From positions 62,001 through 126,000 of the forward strand of contig NZ_LIWB01000006.1 of NCBI RefSeq assembly GCF_001905725.1: a stretch of DNA of 64,000 nt. The letters are read 5' to 3'. Each line of letters begins with the position of its first letter. Within the stretch, counting starts at the first letter, position 1. A program made the translations under genes and the position numbers. The stretch comes from Streptomyces sp. CB02400 (GTDB taxonomy: Bacteria > Actinomycetota > Actinomycetes > Streptomycetales > Streptomycetaceae). Positions 39,622 to 48,540 of this stretch are shown here, piece after piece. The notes under the pieces were generated by a model that was not told the origin of the DNA, made no database searches, and saw only the letters and a list, made by a program, of their open reading frames with translations.

Positions 39622-40224
39622 TCAGGCCGACACCAGCAGCCTCGCCCGACGGGCGTCCGCCAGGGCCACCGGGGTGAGCACGGGCCGGGGCACCAGGATC
39701 CCGCAATCCGTGCAGACCGGCCCCGTCGACGGCTCGTGGTCCAGGTCGAAGCGCCACATGAGCCGTTCCCCCCGGCACACGGGGCAGCCCGTACCCGGCT
39801 CGCGCTCCAGCGCGGCTATCAGCCGCCGCAGCACCTCGGCCAGCGGCTCGCGCGGATGCACCCGCGGGTCGTCGCACCAGGCCACGCCGAAACCGCCCCA
39901 GGTCAGCCGGTGCCAGTCGTCCACACTGCCCGGCCTGCGCAGCCCGTCGTGCTTCTCCTTCCTGCGGCGGTCGGCGAACTCCACCTCATAGGCCAGCCAG
40001 ACCGCCCGGGCCTCCTCCAGCTCGTCCAGTGCGGCCACGAGCCGCGCCGGGTCGACGGAGCGGTCCTCGGGATCGAACCCGGCCCGCGAGCACAGATGGT
40101 CCCAGGTCGCCCTGTGCCCGTAGGGAGCGAATCGCTCCAGGCACTTACGCAGCGAATAGCGCCGCAGTGCCAGATCGCACCGCGGATCTCGGACCTGTCT
40201 CGCCAGACTCCGGAAACCGGCCAT
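39622..40224 (-). CDS. Hypothetical protein with C-terminal zinc ribbon
   Basis: 200 aa. Mostly charged and helical, rich in Arg, Trp and Asp. The C-terminal third has CPVCRGERLMWRFD followed 20 residues later by CTDCG, a C-x2-C/C-x2-C zinc-ribbon pattern. No catalytic motif recognised. High third-position GC and clean start (ATG 40224, ribosome site GGAGG) support a real gene. The N-terminal phrase DLALRRYSLRKCLERFAPYGHRATWDHLC suggests nucleic-acid binding, but that is a guess. Isolated, with intergenic repeats downstream. Confidence 0.72.
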   Translation of the reverse strand: MAGFRSLARQVRDPRCDLALRRYSLRKCLERFAPYGHRATWDHLCSRAGFDPEDRSVDPARLVAALDELEEARAVWLAYEVEFADRRRKEKHDGLRRPGSVDDWHRLTWGGFGVAWCDDPRVHPREPLAEVLRRLIAALEREPGTGCPVCRGERLMWRFDLDHEPSTGPVCTDCGILVPRPVLTPVALADARRARLLVSA

Positions 40225-40581
40225 CGTCCTGCACCTCCGTCACACCTGCACCTGTAATCCGGTCACTTCGGCGTCGTCGAACGGACGTCGCCGAATAGAC
40301 GTATCGACACGCGAATCGGCTCCATCCTTTTTTCGATGGCCCCCATCAGCCGGCCGCGGGGACTCACGGGCCAACTCCCGTGATCCCTGCTTCAGTTGTG
40401 GTCGTTCACGGGGATACCGGCGGTAACCCGCTCCGTGCCCTCCCCGCGGGGGAGCGGCCACTCCTCGTCAGCCTGAGAACTCCCGGGAGCTTCCACGGGT
40501 TCCTGAAGACCCCGCCGATATGCACACCCGGCGCAAAACGGCGGCGGGCCGCCGCCCGCCGCCGTCCCGTACCGCCCGCTC
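40225..40581. other. 357-bp intergenic region
   Basis: Between the 3' end of the NamZ-like gene and the start of the zinc-ribbon gene, both on the minus strand. It holds the promoter of the latter (AT-richer patch near 40285-40345 with TTTTTT) and the terminator of the former. No reading frame with coding character. Confidence 0.6.
40538..40565 (-). terminator. Rho-independent terminator of the NamZ-like gene
   Basis: 12-bp perfect stem (arm ACGGCGGCGGGC), 4-base loop. Read on the minus strand it is followed by TTTTGCG, so it is a classical intrinsic terminator 17 bases after the stop. Confidence 0.85.
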
Positions 40582-41829
40582 TCAGCGGTACAGCAGGTAC
40601 TCCCGCCGCATCCTCCGGAACCCCGCCAGCTCCTCCTGCCAGCCGGCCACCACCTCGTCCGTGTCCGCGCCCGCGTCGATCATGGTGCGCACGCGCGTGG
40701 AGCCGGTGAGCTTGTCGATCCAGTGGTCCGGGCGCCAGGCGAAGCCGCTCCACGACCGCTTGGCGGTGATCAGCAGTCCGATCCCGGTCCGCACCGGATC
40801 GAACGCCTCCCGGTCGTGCACATGCACCTGGACGCCCCCGACGGTCTTCCCCTGGAACTTGGAGAACACCGGCGCGAAGTACGCCTCCCGGAAGCGGACG
40901 CCCGCGAGCCCCAGCGCGTTCGCCGCCTCCGCCCAGCGCCCGTCGATCCCCTCCGCGCCCAGCAGCTCGAACGGCCGGGTGGTCCCGCGCCCCTCCGACA
41001 GGTTCGTCCCCTCGAACAGACACGTCCCCGAGTACACCAGCGCCGTCTCGGGCGTCGGCATGTTCGGGCTCGGCGGCACCCACGGCAGCTCGGAGGCGTC
41101 GTAGAAGTCCGACCGCCGCCAGCCCGACATCCGTACGGTCTCCAGCGGCACCGGCGCCGTCAGGAACTCCCCGTTGAACAGCAGCGCCAGCTCCGCCACC
41201 GTCATCCCGTGCGCCTGCGAGATCGGCTGCCGCCCGACGAACGTCGCGAACTCCTCGTGCAGCACCGGGCCCAGCGCGGCCCGCCCGGTCGCCGGGTTCG
41301 GCCGGTCCAGTACGACGAACCGCTTGCCCGCGAGCGCGGCCGCCTCCATGCAGTCGAACAGTGTCCAGATGTACGTGTAGAACCGCGCGCCGACGTCCTG
41401 GATGTCGAAGACGACCGTGTCCACGCCGGACGCCGTGAAGACGTCGGCGAGCGCCTGACCGCTCTTCAGATACGTGTCGTAGACCGGCAGGCCGGTCGCC
41501 GGGTCGTCGTGGCGGCCCTCCGAGCCGCCCGCCTGGGCGGTGCCCCGGAAGCCGTGCTCGGGTCCGAAGACGGCGGTCAGGTCCACCCGGTCGTCGGCGT
41601 GCATCACGTCGACGATGTGCCGCGCGTCCCGGGTGATGCCCGTCGGGTTGGTGACCACGCCCACGCGCCGGCCGTCGAGCAGCCCGTAGCCGTCCGCGGC
41701 GAGCCGTTCGAACCCGGTGTGCAGCCCCCGGCCGCCCCCGCGCCCGGGCCCGGAGGCGGCGGCCGGTGCGGCGGAGGCCGCGACCGCGGCCGTGGTGGTG
41801 GCGAGCAGGCTCCGTCTGGACAGCTTCAT
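40582..41829 (-). CDS. NamZ-family exo-β-N-acetylmuramidase (DUF1343/GH171), Tat-exported
   Basis: 415 aa. Starts MKLSRRSLLATTTAAVAASA, a twin-arginine signal; the mature domain runs to the end. Family landmarks: GRRVGVVTNPTGI, FGPEHGFRG, VFDIQDVGARFYTYIWT, VLDRPNP, SQAHGMTVAELALLFN, PSPNMPTPETALVYSGTCLFEGTNLSEGRGTTRPFE and GVQVHVHDREAF. Members such as B. subtilis NamZ release N-acetylmuramic acid from the non-reducing end of peptidoglycan chains. Glutamates in this set are the candidate catalytic residues. It acts outside the cell on wall fragments, so a role in recycling or differentiation is plausible. ATG 41829; ribosome site GGAGG. Confidence 0.9.
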   Translation of the reverse strand: MKLSRRSLLATTTAAVAASAAPAAASGPGRGGGRGLHTGFERLAADGYGLLDGRRVGVVTNPTGITRDARHIVDVMHADDRVDLTAVFGPEHGFRGTAQAGGSEGRHDDPATGLPVYDTYLKSGQALADVFTASGVDTVVFDIQDVGARFYTYIWTLFDCMEAAALAGKRFVVLDRPNPATGRAALGPVLHEEFATFVGRQPISQAHGMTVAELALLFNGEFLTAPVPLETVRMSGWRRSDFYDASELPWVPPSPNMPTPETALVYSGTCLFEGTNLSEGRGTTRPFELLGAEGIDGRWAEAANALGLAGVRFREAYFAPVFSKFQGKTVGGVQVHVHDREAFDPVRTGIGLLITAKRSWSGFAWRPDHWIDKLTGSTRVRTMIDAGADTDEVVAGWQEELAGFRRMRREYLLYR

Positions 41830-41941
41830 GCGGTGACCTCCGTGATCGTGGCGGGTGTCATGCGCACGCACGCTAGCGCGCCCGACCGCCCTGGGGAACG
41901 AACCGGACCGGCCCCGCGCGGAACACCCCTTCCACCTGACA

Positions 41942-41957
41942 TACCGACCGGTTAGTC
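41942..41957. promoter_or_regulatory. TetR-type operator upstream of the SDR-ligase-tetR operon
   Basis: TACCGACCGGTTAGTC; left arm and ACCGGT core agree with the better palindrome at 47453-47469. It lies 41 bases before the SDR start, overlapping the probable promoter. Confidence 0.6.
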
Positions 41958-41997
41958 TGACGCCGGTAGCCGCTGGGAGCCGCGTCGAAGGAGACCG

Positions 41998-42771
41998 ATG
42001 GTGCAAGCCGTGCAGGGTGCGAAGGTGGTCGTCACGGGAGCCGGGGGCGGCATCGGGGCGGCGCTCGCCCGCCGCTTCGCCGCTCAGGGAGCGAGGGTCG
42101 TCGTCAACGACCTGGACGCCGACCGCGCGAAGGCCGTAGCCGAGGAGATCGGGGGCCTGGCCGTCCCTGGCGACGCCTCCTCGATCGTCGCCGAGGCCCG
42201 CGACGCGCTCGGCGGGACGGTCGACGTGTACTGCGCCAACGCGGGCGTCGGCCGCGACGGCGGGGAGCCCGGCGAGCCGCTCGACGAGCAGGGCTGGGCG
42301 CTCTCCTGGGACGTCAACGTCATGGCGCACGTCCGCGCGGCCCACGCGCTGCTCCCGGACTGGCTGGAGCGCGGCGGCGGCCGCTTCGTCTCCACCGTCT
42401 CCGCCGCCGGACTGCTCACCATGATCGGCACCGCCCCCTACAGCGTCACCAAGCACGGCGCCTACGCCTTCGCCGAGTGGCTGTCACTGACGTACCGCCA
42501 CCGCGGGGTGAAGGTCCACGCGATCTGCCCGCAGGGCGTGCGCACCGACATGCTCGACGCCAGCGGCAGCGCGGGCGACCTCGTCCTCAAGCCGACGGCG
42601 ATCGAACCGGAGGACGTGGCCGACGCCCTCTTCCGGGGCATCGAGGAGGACCGCTTCCTGATCCTGCCGCACCCCGAGGTCGCCGAGTACTACCAGGCCC
42701 GTGCCGCCGAGCCGGACCGCTGGCTGGCCGGCATGAACCGCCTCCAGCAGCAGTGGGAGGCGAACCGGTGA
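41998..42771 (+). CDS. Short-chain dehydrogenase/reductase
   Basis: 257 aa classical SDR. Cofactor motif TGAGGGIGAAL (about 13-23), NAG-equivalent CANAGVG (about 80-86), and the catalytic triad S-Y-K: STVSAAG, then YSVTKHGAYAF. The acidic VNDLDAD after strand 2 favours NAD(H). It would oxidise or reduce a hydroxy/keto acyl intermediate in the acyl-CoA pathway encoded next to it. ATG 41998 with GGAG upstream. GTGA overlap with the ligase gene means coupled translation. Likely repressed through the operator at 41942. Confidence 0.92.
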   Translation: MVQAVQGAKVVVTGAGGGIGAALARRFAAQGARVVVNDLDADRAKAVAEEIGGLAVPGDASSIVAEARDALGGTVDVYCANAGVGRDGGEPGEPLDEQGWALSWDVNVMAHVRAAHALLPDWLERGGGRFVSTVSAAGLLTMIGTAPYSVTKHGAYAFAEWLSLTYRHRGVKVHAICPQGVRTDMLDASGSAGDLVLKPTAIEPEDVADALFRGIEEDRFLILPHPEVAEYYQARAAEPDRWLAGMNRLQQQWEANR

Positions 42772-44432
42772 CCGTCTCCCGCTACGCCGCCAAGCCCTGG
42801 CTGGCCCTCCTCACCGACGCCCAGCGCGCCCCCCTCGACCCCGCCGGCTCCCTGGTGCACGCCCTGCGCCGCGCGGTGTCCGAGACCCCCGACCGCGTCT
42901 TCCTCGCCTACTTCGACGGCCGCCTCACCTACCGCGAGGCCGACGAGCTCAGCGACTCCGTCGCCGGCCACCTCGCCGCACGCGGCCTGGAGCGCGGCGA
43001 GCGGGTGGCGATCCTGCTGCAGAACTCCCCGCTCTTCGTCCTCGCCCTGCTGGGCGCCTGGAAGGCGGGCGCGGTCGTCGTGCCCGTCAACCCGATGTAC
43101 AAGTCGGGCGAGGTGACGCACGTCCTGCGGGACGCCGACGTGGCCGCGCTGATCTGCTCCGACCGGGCCTGGGAGTCGTACCTGCGCGACACGGCCGCCG
43201 ACTCGCCCGTGCGGATCGTGCTCACCGGCTGCGAACTGGACTTCCAGACCCGCGGCGACACACGCGTGCTCGCCTTCGAACGGCTCCCGCAGCCCCCGGA
43301 CGCCGACGACCTCACCACCGTCGCCCGCCGGGGCCGGCCGGCCCCGGAGAACCGCGCCCCCGCCCCCGGCGACACCGCGCTGATCAGCTACACCTCGGGC
43401 ACCAGCGGCACCCCCAAGGGCGCCACCAACACGCACCGCAACATCATGTACAACGCCGAGCGGCAGCGCACGGGGCTCGGCCTGCCCGAGGCGCCCGTCT
43501 ACTTCGCCCTCGCGCCCCTGTTCCACATCACCGGCATGGTCTGCCAGCTCGGCGCCTGCCTCAACAGCGCGGGCACCCTCGTCCTGGCGTACCGCTTCGA
43601 GCCGGGCGTCGTCCTGGACGCCTTCGCCGAGCACCGGCCGCACTACACCGTCGGCCCGTCCACCGCCTTCATGGCGCTGGCCGCCCACCCCGACGTCAGC
43701 CGCGACCACTTCTCCTCCTTCCGGGTGATCTCCTCCGGCGGTGCCCCGCTGCCGCCCGCCCTGGTGGAGAAGTTCCGGGCCGGCTTCGGGCCGTACATCC
43801 GCAACGGCTACGGACTGACCGAGTGCACCGCCCCCTGCGCCTCCGTCCCGCCGCACCTGGAGGCGCCCGTCGACGAGGCCTCCGGCACGCTGGCCGTCGG
43901 CGTGCCGGGCCCCGACACCGTCGTACGGATCGTCGACGACCGGGGCGAGGAGGTGCCCTTCGGCGAGCAGGGCGAGATCGTCGTGCGCGGACCGCAGGTC
44001 GTGCCCGGCTACTGGCAGCGGCCCGACGCCACCGCCGAGACCTTCCCCGACGGCGAGCTGCGCACCGGCGACATCGGCTTCATGGACCCCGAGGGCTGGC
44101 TGTACGTCGTCGACCGCAAGAAGGACATGATCAACGCGTCCGGCTTCAAGGTGTGGCCGCGCGAGGTCGAGGACGTGCTCTACACCCATCCGGCGGTGCG
44201 CGAGGCCGCCGTCGTCGGGGTGCCCGACGGATACCGCGGGGAGACCGTCAAGGCCTTCATCAGCCTGCGCCCCGGCGCGGAGGCGGACCCGGCCGCGCTC
44301 GCCGCGTACTGCAAGGAGAAACTGGCCGCCTACAAGTATCCGCGCCAGGTGGAGATCCTGCCGGACTTGCCGAAGACGGCCAGTGGGAAGATCCTCCGGC
44401 GGGAACTGCGTTCCCTGACCCACGACAACTAG
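42768..44432 (+). CDS. AMP-forming acyl-CoA synthetase
   Basis: 554 aa ANL-superfamily enzyme that activates a carboxylic acid to its CoA thioester through an acyl-adenylate. The P-loop motif YTSGTSGTPKGATNTH is at about 207-222; the A5 motif NGYGLTEC near 346; A7 LRTGDIGFMDPEGWLYVVDRKKDMINASGFKV; and the A10 lysine in PKTASGKILRREL near the C-terminus. GTG 42768 overlaps the SDR stop; codons upstream in this frame belong to the SDR gene region. The acyl chain is unknown; medium- or long-chain is plausible given the acyl-CoA dehydrogenases nearby. Followed 28 bp later by tetR. Confidence 0.93.
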   Translation: MTVSRYAAKPWLALLTDAQRAPLDPAGSLVHALRRAVSETPDRVFLAYFDGRLTYREADELSDSVAGHLAARGLERGERVAILLQNSPLFVLALLGAWKAGAVVVPVNPMYKSGEVTHVLRDADVAALICSDRAWESYLRDTAADSPVRIVLTGCELDFQTRGDTRVLAFERLPQPPDADDLTTVARRGRPAPENRAPAPGDTALISYTSGTSGTPKGATNTHRNIMYNAERQRTGLGLPEAPVYFALAPLFHITGMVCQLGACLNSAGTLVLAYRFEPGVVLDAFAEHRPHYTVGPSTAFMALAAHPDVSRDHFSSFRVISSGGAPLPPALVEKFRAGFGPYIRNGYGLTECTAPCASVPPHLEAPVDEASGTLAVGVPGPDTVVRIVDDRGEEVPFGEQGEIVVRGPQVVPGYWQRPDATAETFPDGELRTGDIGFMDPEGWLYVVDRKKDMINASGFKVWPREVEDVLYTHPAVREAAVVGVPDGYRGETVKAFISLRPGAEADPAALAAYCKEKLAAYKYPRQVEILPDLPKTASGKILRRELRSLTHDN

Positions 44433-44460
44433 CAGCGACACGGAAAGGCGGGTGGCGGCA

Positions 44461-45054
44461 GTGCCCAGGACGACGGACGGTGACGGGGCTCCTGTGCCGC
44501 AGCGGCTCCTGGCCGCCGCCACCCGGCTCTTCGCCGAGCGGGGCTACGACCGCACCTCGGTGCAGGAGATCGTCGAGGCGGCCGGCGTCACCAAGGGGGC
44601 GCTCTACCACTACTTCGGCTCCAAGGACGACCTGCTGCACGAGGTGTACGCGCGCGTGCTGCGCCTCCAGCAGGAACGCCTGGACCACTTCGCGGACGCC
44701 GACGAGCCGATCGAGAAGCGGCTGCGCGGCGCGGCGGCGGACGTCGTCGTCACCACGATCGAGAACCTCGACGACGCGTCGATCTTCTTCCGCTCCATGC
44801 ACCACCTCAGCCCGGAGAAGAACAAGCAGGTGCGCGCCGAGCGCCGCCGCTACCACGAACGCTTCCGCGCGCTGATCGAGGAGGGCCAGCGCGAGGGCGT
44901 CTTCTCCACGGCGACCCCGGCCGACCTGGTGGTCGACTACCACTTCGGTTCCGTGCACCACCTGTCGACCTGGTACCGCCCCGACGGCCCGCTCAGCCCC
45001 CAGGAGGTCGCCGACCACCTGGCGGACCTGCTGCTGCGGGCCCTGCGCCGCTGA
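44461..45054 (+). CDS. TetR-family regulator of the local acyl-CoA genes
   Basis: 197 aa. Helix-turn-helix: RLLAAATRLFAERGYDRTSVQEIVEAAGVTKGALYHYFGSKDDLLHEV (about 12-60). The C-terminal domain (TetR_C_24-like) has DDASIFFRSMHHLSPEKNKQVRAERRRY. GTG 44461 is chosen because AAAGGCGG then lies at a normal distance; GTG 44452 is possible but too close. Third gene of the SDR-ligase-tetR operon. It probably binds the CCGACCGGTCGG-type sites at 41942 and 47453, which flank this operon and the facing phosphotransferase-acyl-CoA dehydrogenase operon. Confidence 0.88.
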   Translation: MPRTTDGDGAPVPQRLLAAATRLFAERGYDRTSVQEIVEAAGVTKGALYHYFGSKDDLLHEVYARVLRLQQERLDHFADADEPIEKRLRGAAADVVVTTIENLDDASIFFRSMHHLSPEKNKQVRAERRRYHERFRALIEEGQREGVFSTATPADLVVDYHFGSVHHLSTWYRPDGPLSPQEVADHLADLLLRALRR

Positions 45055-45070
45055 GACACCCCGTCTCCCC

Positions 45071-45110
45071 ACGGCCTGTGGCCCGCCGACGCCGGCGGGC
45101 CACAGGCCGT
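45071..45110. terminator. Bidirectional terminator, 18-bp perfect stem
   Basis: The arm ACGGCCTGTGGCCCGCCG and its exact reverse complement flank a 4-base loop (ACGC), between the convergent tetR and acyl-CoA dehydrogenase genes. No U-tract. Confidence 0.85.
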
Positions 45111-45121
45111 TCCGGGCTGGG

Positions 45122-46336
45122 CTACAGGTACTTCTTCAGCTCCCGGCGCGCCAGCGACCGCTGGTGCACCTCGTCCGGGCCGTCGGCGATCATCAGCGTG
45201 CGGGCCCCGGCGTACAGCTCGGCCAGCGGGAAGTCCTGGCTGACCCCGCCCGCGCCGTAGAGCTGGATCGCCCGGTCGAGGATGCCGACGACCGTGCGCG
45301 GGGTGGCGATCTTGATGGCCTGGATCTCCGTGTGGGCGCCCCGGTTGCCGACGGTGTCCATCATCCAGGCCGTCTTCAGCACCAGCAGCCGAAGCTGCTC
45401 GACCGCCACGCGCGCGTCGGCGATCCAGTTCTGCACCACGCCCTGCTGCGCCAGCGCCTTGCCGAACGCGTCCCGCGACACCGCGCGGCGGCACATCAGC
45501 TCGATGGCCCGCTCGGCCATGCCGATCAGCCGCATGCAGTGGTGGATCCGGCCGGGACCGAGCCGGGCCTGCGCGATGGCGAAGCCGCCGCCCTCCTCAC
45601 CGATCAGGTTCGACACCGGCACGCGCGCGTGGTCGAAGACCACCTCGGCGTGCCCGCCGTGGTAGTGGTCCTCGTAACCGAACACCTGCATCGCGCGGGT
45701 GACGGTGACGCCCGGCGTGTCGCGCGGGACGAGCACCATGGACTGCTGCCGGCGGATGTCCGCCCCGTCCGGGTCGGTCTTGCCCATCACGATGAAGATC
45801 GAGCAGTCCGGGTGCATCGCCCCGGAGATGTACCACTTGCGGCCGGTGATGACGTACTCGTCGCCGTCCCGCTCGATGTGCGTGGTGATGTTGGTGGCGT
45901 CCGAGGAGGCCACCTCCGGCTCGGTCATCGCGAACGCCGAGCGGATCTCACCGGCCAGCAGCGGCTGGAGCCACTGCTTCTTCTGCGCCTCGTCGCCGAA
46001 CTGCGCCAGCACCTCCATGTTCCCGGTGTCGGGCGCCGCGCAGTTGGTGACCGTCGGCGCGATCTGCGGGGAGCGGCCCATGATCTCGGCGAGCGGCGCG
46101 TACTGGAGATTGGTGAGCCCGGCACCGTGCTCGGAGTCGGGCAGGAACAGGTTCCACAGCCCCTGCCGACGGGCCTCGGCCTTCAGCTCCTCCACCACGG
46201 GGACGTTCTCCCACGGCGAGTCCAGCCCGGCACGCTGCTCGTGGGCGACCGCTTCGGCCGGGTAGACGTACTCGTCCATGAAGGCGAGCAGCCTGGCGCG
46301 CAGCTCCTCGGTGCGCGCGTCGAACGCGAAGTCCAT
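45122..46336 (-). CDS. Acyl-CoA dehydrogenase (ACAD10/11-like)
   Basis: 404 aa. FAD/substrate domain: SAFAMTEPEVASSDATNI and VITGRKWYISGAMHPDC; C-terminal domain: ARLGPGRIHHCMRLIGMAERAIELMC and LYGAGGVSQDFPLAELYAGARTLMIADGPDEVHQRSLARRELKKYL. The insert around DADNIVVM-like IVMGKTDPDGADIRRQQSMVLV and the ending HQRSLAR are characteristic of the ACAD10/ACAD11 branch, which handles 4-hydroxy or long-chain acyl-CoAs. ATG 46336 is six bases after the phosphotransferase stop, the gene with which it is fused in animal ACAD10/11. Confidence 0.92.
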   Translation of the reverse strand: MDFAFDARTEELRARLLAFMDEYVYPAEAVAHEQRAGLDSPWENVPVVEELKAEARRQGLWNLFLPDSEHGAGLTNLQYAPLAEIMGRSPQIAPTVTNCAAPDTGNMEVLAQFGDEAQKKQWLQPLLAGEIRSAFAMTEPEVASSDATNITTHIERDGDEYVITGRKWYISGAMHPDCSIFIVMGKTDPDGADIRRQQSMVLVPRDTPGVTVTRAMQVFGYEDHYHGGHAEVVFDHARVPVSNLIGEEGGGFAIAQARLGPGRIHHCMRLIGMAERAIELMCRRAVSRDAFGKALAQQGVVQNWIADARVAVEQLRLLVLKTAWMMDTVGNRGAHTEIQAIKIATPRTVVGILDRAIQLYGAGGVSQDFPLAELYAGARTLMIADGPDEVHQRSLARRELKKYL

Positions 46337-46342
46337 GGTTCG

Positions 46343-47413
46343 TCAGCCTTCCTGAAGAGTGGTCAGACCGTGCCGGATGAAGACCGGGACCAGATCACCG
46401 ATGCGGTCGAAGCCGCGCCCGACCGTCTGGCCCAGGGTGTAGCGGTAGTGGATGCCCTCCAGGATCACGGCGAGCTTGAACCAGGCGAACGCCGTGTACC
46501 AGGACACCGCGGAGACATCGCGCCCCGACCGCGCGGCGTACCGCTCGATCAGCTCGGCCGGCGTGGGGTGCCCGGGCGCCTCGGCGGTAGTGGAGACGGG
46601 GGAGTCCGGCATGCCCAGCGGCATGCTGTACATCACCAGCAGCCCCAGGTCCGTCAGCGGATCGCCGAGCGTGGACATCTCCCAGTCGAGGACGGCCTTG
46701 ATCCGGTCGGCGCCCTTTTCAGGCTCGGTTCGCCTCCCGGGCGCTTCAGCCTCACTCGCCGGGCCGATCAGCACATTGTCGAGGCGGTAGTCGCCGTGCA
46801 CCACGGCCGGCGCGGGGGAGACGGGCAGCTCGCGCCCGAGCGCCGCGTGCAGCTCGTCGATCCCGGCCAGCTCCCGGTTGCGGGAGGCGTCAAGCTGCTT
46901 GCCCCAGCGCCGTAGCTGCCGGTCCAGGAAGCCCTCGGGCCGGCCGAAGCCCGCCAGGCCCACCTCGCCGGGATCGACGGCGTGCAGCTCGACGAGCGTG
47001 TCGATCAGGTTCAGCACGGCGTCCCGGGTGCGCTCGGCGCCGAGCGGGGCGAGCTGGCCGGCCGTCCGGTACGGGGTGCCCTCGACGAAGTCCATGACGT
47101 AGAACGGCGCCCCGAGCACCTCCTCGTCCTCGCACAGCAGCACGGTGCGCGGCACCGGCACGGGGGTCGGGTGCAGCGCGCTGATCACCCGGTGCTCGCG
47201 CTTCATGTCGTGCGCGGTGGCCAGCACATGGCCGAGCGGGGGACGCCGTACGACCCACTTCGAGGCCCCATCGGAGACCGCGTACGTGAGGTTCGACCTG
47301 CCGCCCTCGATCAGTCGGCCGGTGAGCGGGCCGTTCACCAGGCCGGGCCGCTCCCGTTCGAGCAGGCCGCGCAGCCGGTCGAGATCGAGTCCGGGCGGGT
47401 GGTCGGGGCTCAT
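46343..47413 (-). CDS. Phosphotransferase (APH-like kinase, ACAD10/11 N-domain type)
   Basis: 356 aa. Protein-kinase-like fold: SNLTYAVSDGASKWVVRRPPLG for ATP binding, Brenner's motif VVHGDYRLDNVLIG (about 205-218) and the metal motif VLDWEMSTLGDP (about 245-256). In animals this kinase precedes the acyl-CoA dehydrogenase in ACAD10/ACAD11 and phosphorylates 4-hydroxyacyl-CoA during hydroxy-acid breakdown; the bacterial two-gene arrangement here suggests the same reaction. A short charged insertion (SEAEAPGRRTEPEKGADR) separates the two motifs. ATG 47413. The operator-like palindrome at 47453 lies 40 bases upstream. Confidence 0.9.
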   Translation of the reverse strand: MSPDHPPGLDLDRLRGLLERERPGLVNGPLTGRLIEGGRSNLTYAVSDGASKWVVRRPPLGHVLATAHDMKREHRVISALHPTPVPVPRTVLLCEDEEVLGAPFYVMDFVEGTPYRTAGQLAPLGAERTRDAVLNLIDTLVELHAVDPGEVGLAGFGRPEGFLDRQLRRWGKQLDASRNRELAGIDELHAALGRELPVSPAPAVVHGDYRLDNVLIGPASEAEAPGRRTEPEKGADRIKAVLDWEMSTLGDPLTDLGLLVMYSMPLGMPDSPVSTTAEAPGHPTPAELIERYAARSGRDVSAVSWYTAFAWFKLAVILEGIHYRYTLGQTVGRGFDRIGDLVPVFIRHGLTTLQEG

Positions 47414-47452
47414 CGTCGCTCCTACGGGCAGGAAACAGTACCCGCCTTATGA

Positions 47453-47469
47453 TGCCGACCGGTCGGTAT
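47453..47469. promoter_or_regulatory. TetR-type operator upstream of the phosphotransferase operon
   Basis: CCGACCGGTCGG (47455-47466) is a perfect 12-bp palindrome, extended as TGCCGACCGGTCGGTAT. Best of three related sites in the window. Confidence 0.7.
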
Positions 47470-47610
47470 GTCGTCCAGAGCGGCGACCGAACGTGATCGG
47501 GGCCACGATAGGCGCTCGTCGCGCCCGCCCCCCGTCCGGCCGCCACGCGAATGGCGTATATCAGGCCATTCGGCTTGCACGGCGCACGCGGACACCAGAA
47601 GGTCGGACCC

Positions 47611-48540
47611 ATGAAGGCGATCAGCTACTCACGGTACGGCGGCCCCGAAGTGCTCGGACTCGGGGAGGTCGACGACCCCAGGGTCGGCCCCGACTCGGTA
47701 CTGGTGAAGGTGCGGGCGGCGGCCGTCAACCCGGTCGACTGGAAGTGCCGCGAGGGCTATCTCGACTCGGTCCTCCAGCCGGTGTTCCCGGTCATCCCCG
47801 GCTGGGACGTCTCGGGCGTGGTGGTCCAGCCAGGTCCCGCCGTACCGGAGTTCGCCGTCGGCGACGAGGTCATCGGCTACGTGCGCGAGGACGTCCTCTC
47901 GCGTGGCACCTTCGCCGAGTACGTGGCCGCCCCGGCGCGCACCCTCGCGCGCAAGCCGCGCGCCCTGTCCTTCGAGCAGGCGGCCGGAATCCCCCTCGCG
48001 GGGCTCACCGCGTACCAGGTGCTGCACCGCGTCCTCGAGGTCAAGCGGGGCGAGACCGTCCTGGTGCACGCCGCGGCCGGCGGCGTCGGATCCATCGCCG
48101 TCCAGCTCGCCGCCCACCTCGGCGCCCGGGTCATCGGTACGGCGAGCGAGCGCAACCACGACTTCGTACGCGGACTGGGCGGGGAGCCGGTGAGCCATGG
48201 CGAGGGCCTGGCCGAACGGGTACGGGGACTGGCGCCCGAGGGCGTGGACGCGGTGTTCGACTCGGTGGGCGGCGACGCCCTCAAGGCCTCCGCGAACCTG
48301 CTGGCCCCCGAGGGCCGCCTGGCCTCGATCACCGACCCCGAGGTGGTGGGTTACGGCGGCCGCTACTGGTTCGTCCGCCCCGACGCCCAGGACCTCCAGC
48401 ACCTCTCCGACCTGGCAGACCAGGGCACGATCACCATCCACGTCTCGAAAACCTTCCCCCTGGACCAGGCAGCGGCCGCCCACCGCCTGAACCAGGAGGG
48501 CCGCACCCGGGGCAAGATCGTAGTAACGGTGAGCGAATAG
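47611..48540 (+). CDS. NADP-dependent quinone oxidoreductase-like MDR protein
   Basis: 309 aa, zinc-free medium-chain reductase (QOR/zeta-crystallin type). Begins MKAISYSRYGGPEVL; has AAAVNPVDWKCREGY, then GWDVSGVVV, and the nucleotide-binding stretch LVHAAAGGVGSIAVQLA (about 148-164). No cysteine/histidine zinc set. It would reduce quinones or enones with NADPH. Start ATG 47611 with AGAAGG upstream; a longer in-frame ATG (47551) lacks conservation and a ribosome site. Divergent from the phosphotransferase gene, sharing about 200 bp that holds the TetR-type palindrome, so co-regulation is possible. A dispersed repeat follows the stop. Confidence 0.9.
   Translation: MKAISYSRYGGPEVLGLGEVDDPRVGPDSVLVKVRAAAVNPVDWKCREGYLDSVLQPVFPVIPGWDVSGVVVQPGPAVPEFAVGDEVIGYVREDVLSRGTFAEYVAAPARTLARKPRALSFEQAAGIPLAGLTAYQVLHRVLEVKRGETVLVHAAAGGVGSIAVQLAAHLGARVIGTASERNHDFVRGLGGEPVSHGEGLAERVRGLAPEGVDAVFDSVGGDALKASANLLAPEGRLASITDPEVVGYGGRYWFVRPDAQDLQHLSDLADQGTITIHVSKTFPLDQAAAAHRLNQEGRTRGKIVVTVSE

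Noticed and set aside
41998..44432. SDR plus AMP ligase as part of a biosynthetic (NRPS/PKS) cluster
   Set aside because: No carrier-protein, condensation or ketosynthase domains nearby; neighbours are acyl-CoA catabolic genes.
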